64,000 nucleotides of DNA from Rhodothermaceae bacterium (GTDB lineage Bacteria > Bacteroidota > Rhodothermia > Rhodothermales > Bin80), in the NCBI GenBank assembly GCA_009838195.1, contig VXSC01000008.1, forward strand, positions 76,288 to 140,287, written 5' to 3'. Both the position numbers and the translations under genes were made by a program. The notes under the pieces are model-generated. The model was given only the letters and a program-made list of their open reading frames with translations, did not search any database and was not told the DNA's origin. Below are positions 60,369 through 64,000 of the stretch, in pieces. Every line of letters begins with the position of its first letter. The stretch's first letter is position 1.

Positions 60369-61172
60369 TCAATCAAGGTTAAACAGTCGCCGAGCGTTTG
60401 CGCAGGTAATCTCTGCCACCTCGGCAACTGTGCAACCTTTGACCTCCGCAACCTTTTGGGCAACCAATGCCGTCCAGGCTGGCTCATTCCGCTTTCCTCG
60501 ATGCGGAACGGGAGACATATAAGGCGCATCGGTTTCCAGGACGATTTGGCTTAAGGGAATATCACGTATCATATCAGCCACACCTGAGTTCTTGAAGGTT
60601 ACTGCGCCGCCGACTCCGATCAGAAAGCCCAATTCTGCCGCGGCTTCCGGGAGCCAATCCGGTCCGGTAAAGCAGTGAAAAATCCCTCGGGGACGGGCGT
60701 TGTCATTGGAAGGCAATTCACGCTCAAGTATCTGAACAGCATCACGATGCACCTGATCGCGATGCTGTTTATCTCTCAAGTGGATGATCAGTGGCAGATT
60801 TTTTTTCGCAGATAGCTGAATATGGCGGGCAAAGAATTCCGGCTGCCGCTCGTCGTAATACTTATCCCAGTAATAATCAAGCCCAGACTCCCCTACTGCA
60901 ATCACATTCGGCTCATTGCATAAGCGGGTGATCTCATCAAAATCGTGATCCCCTGCCTCTGGAATGTGTGTTGGGTGAATGGCGGCCATCGCATAAATCC
61001 CTTCGTACCGTGCACACAGATCTAGCGCCTGATAGACCGATGGTACATCTACAGCAGGCAAAAGAATACGTTTTACTCCTGCCTCCTGTGCCCTCGATAG
61101 AACGACCTCCAGATCCTGCTGAAACCGATTATCGTAGAGATGTGCGTGCGTATCTATCAACATTGGAATCAT
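60369..61172 (-). CDS. tatD: TatD-family metal-dependent deoxyribonuclease
   Basis: A 267-residue TIM-barrel hydrolase. Metal ligands are visible in IDTHAHLYD, AVGESGLDYYW, LIIHLRD, GIFHCFTG and LETDAPYMSP. Ends with the conserved NARRLFNL. The family removes 3' nucleotides from DNA. It converges on dnaK with only 8 nt between the stops. A second ATG (61163) is possible. Confidence 0.93.
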   Translation of the reverse strand: MIPMLIDTHAHLYDNRFQQDLEVVLSRAQEAGVKRILLPAVDVPSVYQALDLCARYEGIYAMAAIHPTHIPEAGDHDFDEITRLCNEPNVIAVGESGLDYYWDKYYDERQPEFFARHIQLSAKKNLPLIIHLRDKQHRDQVHRDAVQILERELPSNDNARPRGIFHCFTGPDWLPEAAAELGFLIGVGGAVTFKNSGVADMIRDIPLSQIVLETDAPYMSPVPHRGKRNEPAWTALVAQKVAEVKGCTVAEVAEITCANARRLFNLD

Positions 61173-61646
61173 TCTGAAAATTCACTCTCACTGATTGCGA
61201 CGACGATGTTCTACGAAAACTAGCCCGAAGTTTGGTGACCTCACCGGAGGTTAAGCTGATCTGCGACAAGATCCCCAGCATGGAAGATTTCCAGCCTTTC
61301 AAGCGTGAAATTAGTGAATAAATATTCACCATCACGAATCCTTCACTTTCAAGATTTTTTTCGTATGTGGTGATGAAGGAAGCGGATCAATAAACGCTAA
61401 CAATTTCACTCTCCAAGATCTGGACTACGGGCGCTAATTGCGTAAATTGGGAGCCATTTGGCTAAAACGATGCAATAACGCGGCTTACCATTTGCGACAA
61501 ACAGGATGATACTCCTATCTTGTCCGTTGCACCGTAGAGTTGCGAACAACCTGGAGATTTAGAAGGGAATCACAGCATAGCGAACGGGTTTGCTATCTTC
61601 TCCAGTGCTTAACTTATGCCCATCAATAACCAAACTGATCAAAAAT
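61173..61646. other. Intergenic region upstream of the DoxX-esterase gene
   Basis: About 474 bases between divergent genes. The fusion gene frame is open from 61590, but the first 19 codons look non-coding. Imperfect inverted repeats (around 61325-61380, CACCATCAC/GTGGTGATG) are present but not compelling. No other gene seen. Confidence 0.45.
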
Positions 61647-62933
61647 ATGATCTGGACTAAACTGAGCAAACACACCGACTTGGGACTGCTCATCTTTCGG
61701 ATAGGGTTCGGCTTTGGTATGCTGATCTTCCACGGCTGGGGTAAATTAGTGGGAGGCCCTGAAGCCTGGAATTCCGTCGGCCAATCTATGGAGAACTTTG
61801 GAATCGGCTTTGGGCATACCTTCTTTGGATTTATGGCTGCTTTTGCCGAGTCGATCGGAGCCATCTGTATCATTCTCGGGCTCTTCTATCGCCCCGCAGT
61901 CGCAATACTTGGATTCACTATGCTTGTCGCAACCCTGACACATGTCATCTCTGGGTCAGGTAGTCCAGCACATGCTTTCAAGAATTTCTTTGTCTGCGCA
62001 GGTAAGTTCCTGATTGGCCCAGGAAAATACAGCCTCGATCACAAGCTCTCTGGAAAAGTTGTGGGAGGTACCGCAATATTCGCGCTACTTTTTGTGGTGA
62101 TCCCAGGTAGTGCCTTTGCACAGCACAGTACCGTCCATGATGAACTTACGATGCAAAGTGAAATTCTGGATTCGGAACGGAAATTTGCAGTCTACCTTCC
62201 ACCCGATTACCACACAAGTGAACGTAGCTATCCAGCACTGTACTTATTGCATGGCGCCGGAGATGATCAGACCGGATGGATTCAGTTCGGCGAGGTCCGG
62301 CATATCGCAGACAAGGCCATTCGGGAAGGGAAGGCAACCCCTATGATCATCGTCATGCCGGATGCGAATACGGGAGTTCGAGGATATTTCAATGACGTGA
62401 CCAACTCATGGCGCTATGAGGATTTCTTCTTTGAAGAACTGATCCCCCATGTAGAAGAGCGGTTTCGGATTAAACCCAAGAAACGCTATCGCGCCGTTGC
62501 TGGCCTCTCCATGGGCGGAGGAGGCTCATTTATTTATGCACTCCGCCGCCCCGAACTTTTTTCTTCTGCTGCCCCACTGAGCGCATGGGTTGGACCGAGT
62601 TCTGCTGAGGAATACAAGAGTACGATGGAGCGCTGGGGCAACGATCTGTCGGGCATCTCAGATGATGCAATTGAGGAATATGTCAAACGACACAATGCTG
62701 TCGAGTTGATCCGTACGTTACCAGAAGATGGGCTGCGGTCTGTTCGGTGGTTTATAGATTGCGGAGATGATGATTTTCTGTACGAAGGTAACTCGCTTGC
62801 GCATATTGAGCTGCGAAAACGTAGAATTCCACATGAGTTTCGTATTCGGGACGGTGGACACACATGGACCTACTGGCGTGACAGCCTTCCAGTTGTCCTT
62901 CACTTTGTCTCTCAAGCATTCCATCAGTACTGA
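61647..62933 (+). CDS. DoxX-family membrane protein fused to a secreted esterase
   Basis: A single 428-residue frame. Residues 1-133 are a complete four-helix DoxX protein (GLLIFRIGFGFGMLIFHGWGKLVGG to the typical end GPGKYSLDHKL). Residues about 134-155 look like a signal peptide (VVGGTAIFALLFVVIPGSAFAQ). Residues about 160-428 are an alpha/beta hydrolase of the esterase D/antigen 85 type, with AGLSMGGGGS (nucleophile Ser, about 288), CGDDD (about 371) and GGHTW (His, about 405). DoxX topology would place the hydrolase in the periplasm. No stop or obvious second start separates the parts. Confidence 0.88.
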   Translation: MIWTKLSKHTDLGLLIFRIGFGFGMLIFHGWGKLVGGPEAWNSVGQSMENFGIGFGHTFFGFMAAFAESIGAICIILGLFYRPAVAILGFTMLVATLTHVISGSGSPAHAFKNFFVCAGKFLIGPGKYSLDHKLSGKVVGGTAIFALLFVVIPGSAFAQHSTVHDELTMQSEILDSERKFAVYLPPDYHTSERSYPALYLLHGAGDDQTGWIQFGEVRHIADKAIREGKATPMIIVMPDANTGVRGYFNDVTNSWRYEDFFFEELIPHVEERFRIKPKKRYRAVAGLSMGGGGSFIYALRRPELFSSAAPLSAWVGPSSAEEYKSTMERWGNDLSGISDDAIEEYVKRHNAVELIRTLPEDGLRSVRWFIDCGDDDFLYEGNSLAHIELRKRRIPHEFRIRDGGHTWTYWRDSLPVVLHFVSQAFHQY

Positions 62934-63015
62934 TTCAGTGCGACGGTTAGCTGACAAATGGTGATTTGGTCATCTGAAACTCCTCTTATTTCGGGCACAG
63001 CATCACTTAATCTGC

Positions 63016-64000
63016 TTATTGTGTCCCACTGAACAGACTTAAGAGCTCGGCAACGGTAATGTTGCCCATCTGTTGACTAAGTTTCGCATCGCGTATCGGG
63101 GCAATTGCCTCATCAAAGCGTCGCTTTTCGCTTTCTGAAAGATCAATAATGTGGACACCCGCCTCCTTTGCCATCCGCAAACCATTAGCACCTGAGCGAG
63201 CGAAGGCATCGGCTCCGGCCGTGGAGAGGGAGAGGTCCGCAACCTGATCTATCCATCCCTGTTCTTCTGGTGAAAGTGCTTCGTACACTCCCCGGTTCAT
63301 TAACAGAGCGAATGGAAGTCCAGACAAAGGAAGCCAAGTCGTCAAGAAGTTAGCTGGCTCATGAAGCTGAAATGATTCAATTCCCGAAGGCGAAACCGCT
63401 ACACCGTCGATGACGCCTGTTGTCAGACTCTGATGAAGGACCGTAGCGGACTGCATGATGGCACTGGCACCGAGAGCTTCAATGTATGGGATGGCGCTGC
63501 GAGTTGAGACCCGGATCTTTAGTCCATGCATGTCTTCAGGCGTCCGTACGGGTTTGTCGCGAGTAAGAAGCATCGGCGCATCATTGGACCAGAGTCCCAA
63601 AACCTTCGCTTCGTATTCCGCCTCCAAAATCGACCGGGCACGCTGCAAGGCCTCAGTGCATTCAATTGCGGTCTTGCAGACACCTGGAAAGCTGATGAGA
63701 TCGGTCTTCGGGAAAAGATCAGCAGTATAGGCAGGGATGATAAGAGCAATATCGGATACCCCGCTGAGCAAAATTGAGTACTGCGCTGGTGCCGACGAGT
63801 TCAGCGCTCCTGCGGGGTACTGCCGAACAGTCAATTTTCCACCCGAAAACTTCTCCAGTTGCTGCGACAGTGGTGTAAACATGCCGTCATTTAGGACATG
63901 ACCCGCCGACAAAAAATGCGCCAACGACAATTCTCTGATCTCAGATTTTTCTCCACATCCACCCGTAAATAGAAGCACAAGCACCAAAATAAACCTGCGT
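63016..64000 (-). CDS. TRAP transporter substrate-binding protein (5' end beyond window)
   Basis: A periplasmic DctP-type binding lipoprotein, 328 codons visible. The signal sequence (RRFILVLVLLFTGGC, lipobox Cys) continues past the right edge, so the true start is outside; a TTG at 63987 is internal. Family features are LSLAHFLSAGHVLNDGMFTPL, GKLTVRQYPAGAL, GLKIRVSTRSAIPYIEALGA and LTTGVIDGVAVSPSGIESF. The ligand, usually a carboxylic acid, cannot be told; DctQ/DctM genes would lie outside the window. Confidence 0.9.
   Translation of the reverse strand, partial: RRFILVLVLLFTGGCGEKSEIRELSLAHFLSAGHVLNDGMFTPLSQQLEKFSGGKLTVRQYPAGALNSSAPAQYSILLSGVSDIALIIPAYTADLFPKTDLISFPGVCKTAIECTEALQRARSILEAEYEAKVLGLWSNDAPMLLTRDKPVRTPEDMHGLKIRVSTRSAIPYIEALGASAIMQSATVLHQSLTTGVIDGVAVSPSGIESFQLHEPANFLTTWLPLSGLPFALLMNRGVYEALSPEEQGWIDQVADLSLSTAGADAFARSGANGLRMAKEAGVHIIDLSESEKRRFDEAIAPIRDAKLSQQMGNITVAELLSLFSGTQ

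Overview
The window looks like a chromosomal segment of a Bacteroidota-related bacterium, most likely of the Rhodothermota/Balneolota group. The clues are a type IX secretion sorting domain on a Calx-beta protein, a short methylmalonyl-CoA mutase small subunit, a bacillithiol-type YtxJ protein, two six-bladed-propeller lipoproteins, and the cmk-rpsA, holB-ricT and cinA-recA gene pairings. This placement is inference from gene content; no rRNA gene is present.

Layout. 1-3267: rpsA (running off the left edge) and cmk on the minus strand. 3279-8307: an rRNA/tRNA 2'-O-methyltransferase followed by tightly coupled mutA-mutB-meaB (propionate/methylmalonyl-CoA metabolism). 8460-12560: glnS converging on an ACT-domain gene and gltX. 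12844-19490: a propeller lipoprotein, then three SurA/PpiC-like periplasmic folding factors and a MoxR ATPase. 19577-32134: an EamA transporter and a topoisomerase IIA operon (parC-parE), separated by about 7 kb of decayed mobile DNA: an IS1634-like element, a second propeller lipoprotein, an istA remnant and an amber-interrupted large serine recombinase. This insert is bracketed by two 336-bp copies (about 95% identical) of the EamA-parE junction. 32796-37610: sodium/solute symporter, an orphan GroES, a CAU-anticodon tRNA, holB and ricT. 37847-40489: a large secreted Calx-beta protein. 40607-47773: an EF-G-like GTPase, accD-nagB-aroF, pepF and ytxJ. 48087-53910: a methionine-cycle operon. 54381-58254: recA, cinA, pyrE, pgsA. 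58435-64000: dnaK, tatD, a DoxX-esterase fusion and a TRAP-type binding protein running off the right edge.

The most unusual locus is the methionine block. Its first gene is one 626-codon frame joining an ArsR-type winged helix, a SAM-dependent methyltransferase domain and a complete MetF. It is followed by MetH split into two genes. Inside the fused frame a perfect AGGAGG lies 7 nt before an in-frame GTG that would start a normal-length, free-standing MetF, and an AT-rich palindrome lies just upstream of the gene. This suggests a self-regulated one-carbon/methionine operon that may make two MetF forms. Other notable items are a terminator-like hairpin inside the signal-peptide codons of a lipoprotein, the DoxX-esterase fusion with an internal signal-peptide-like segment, and the long-duplication-flanked mobile island.
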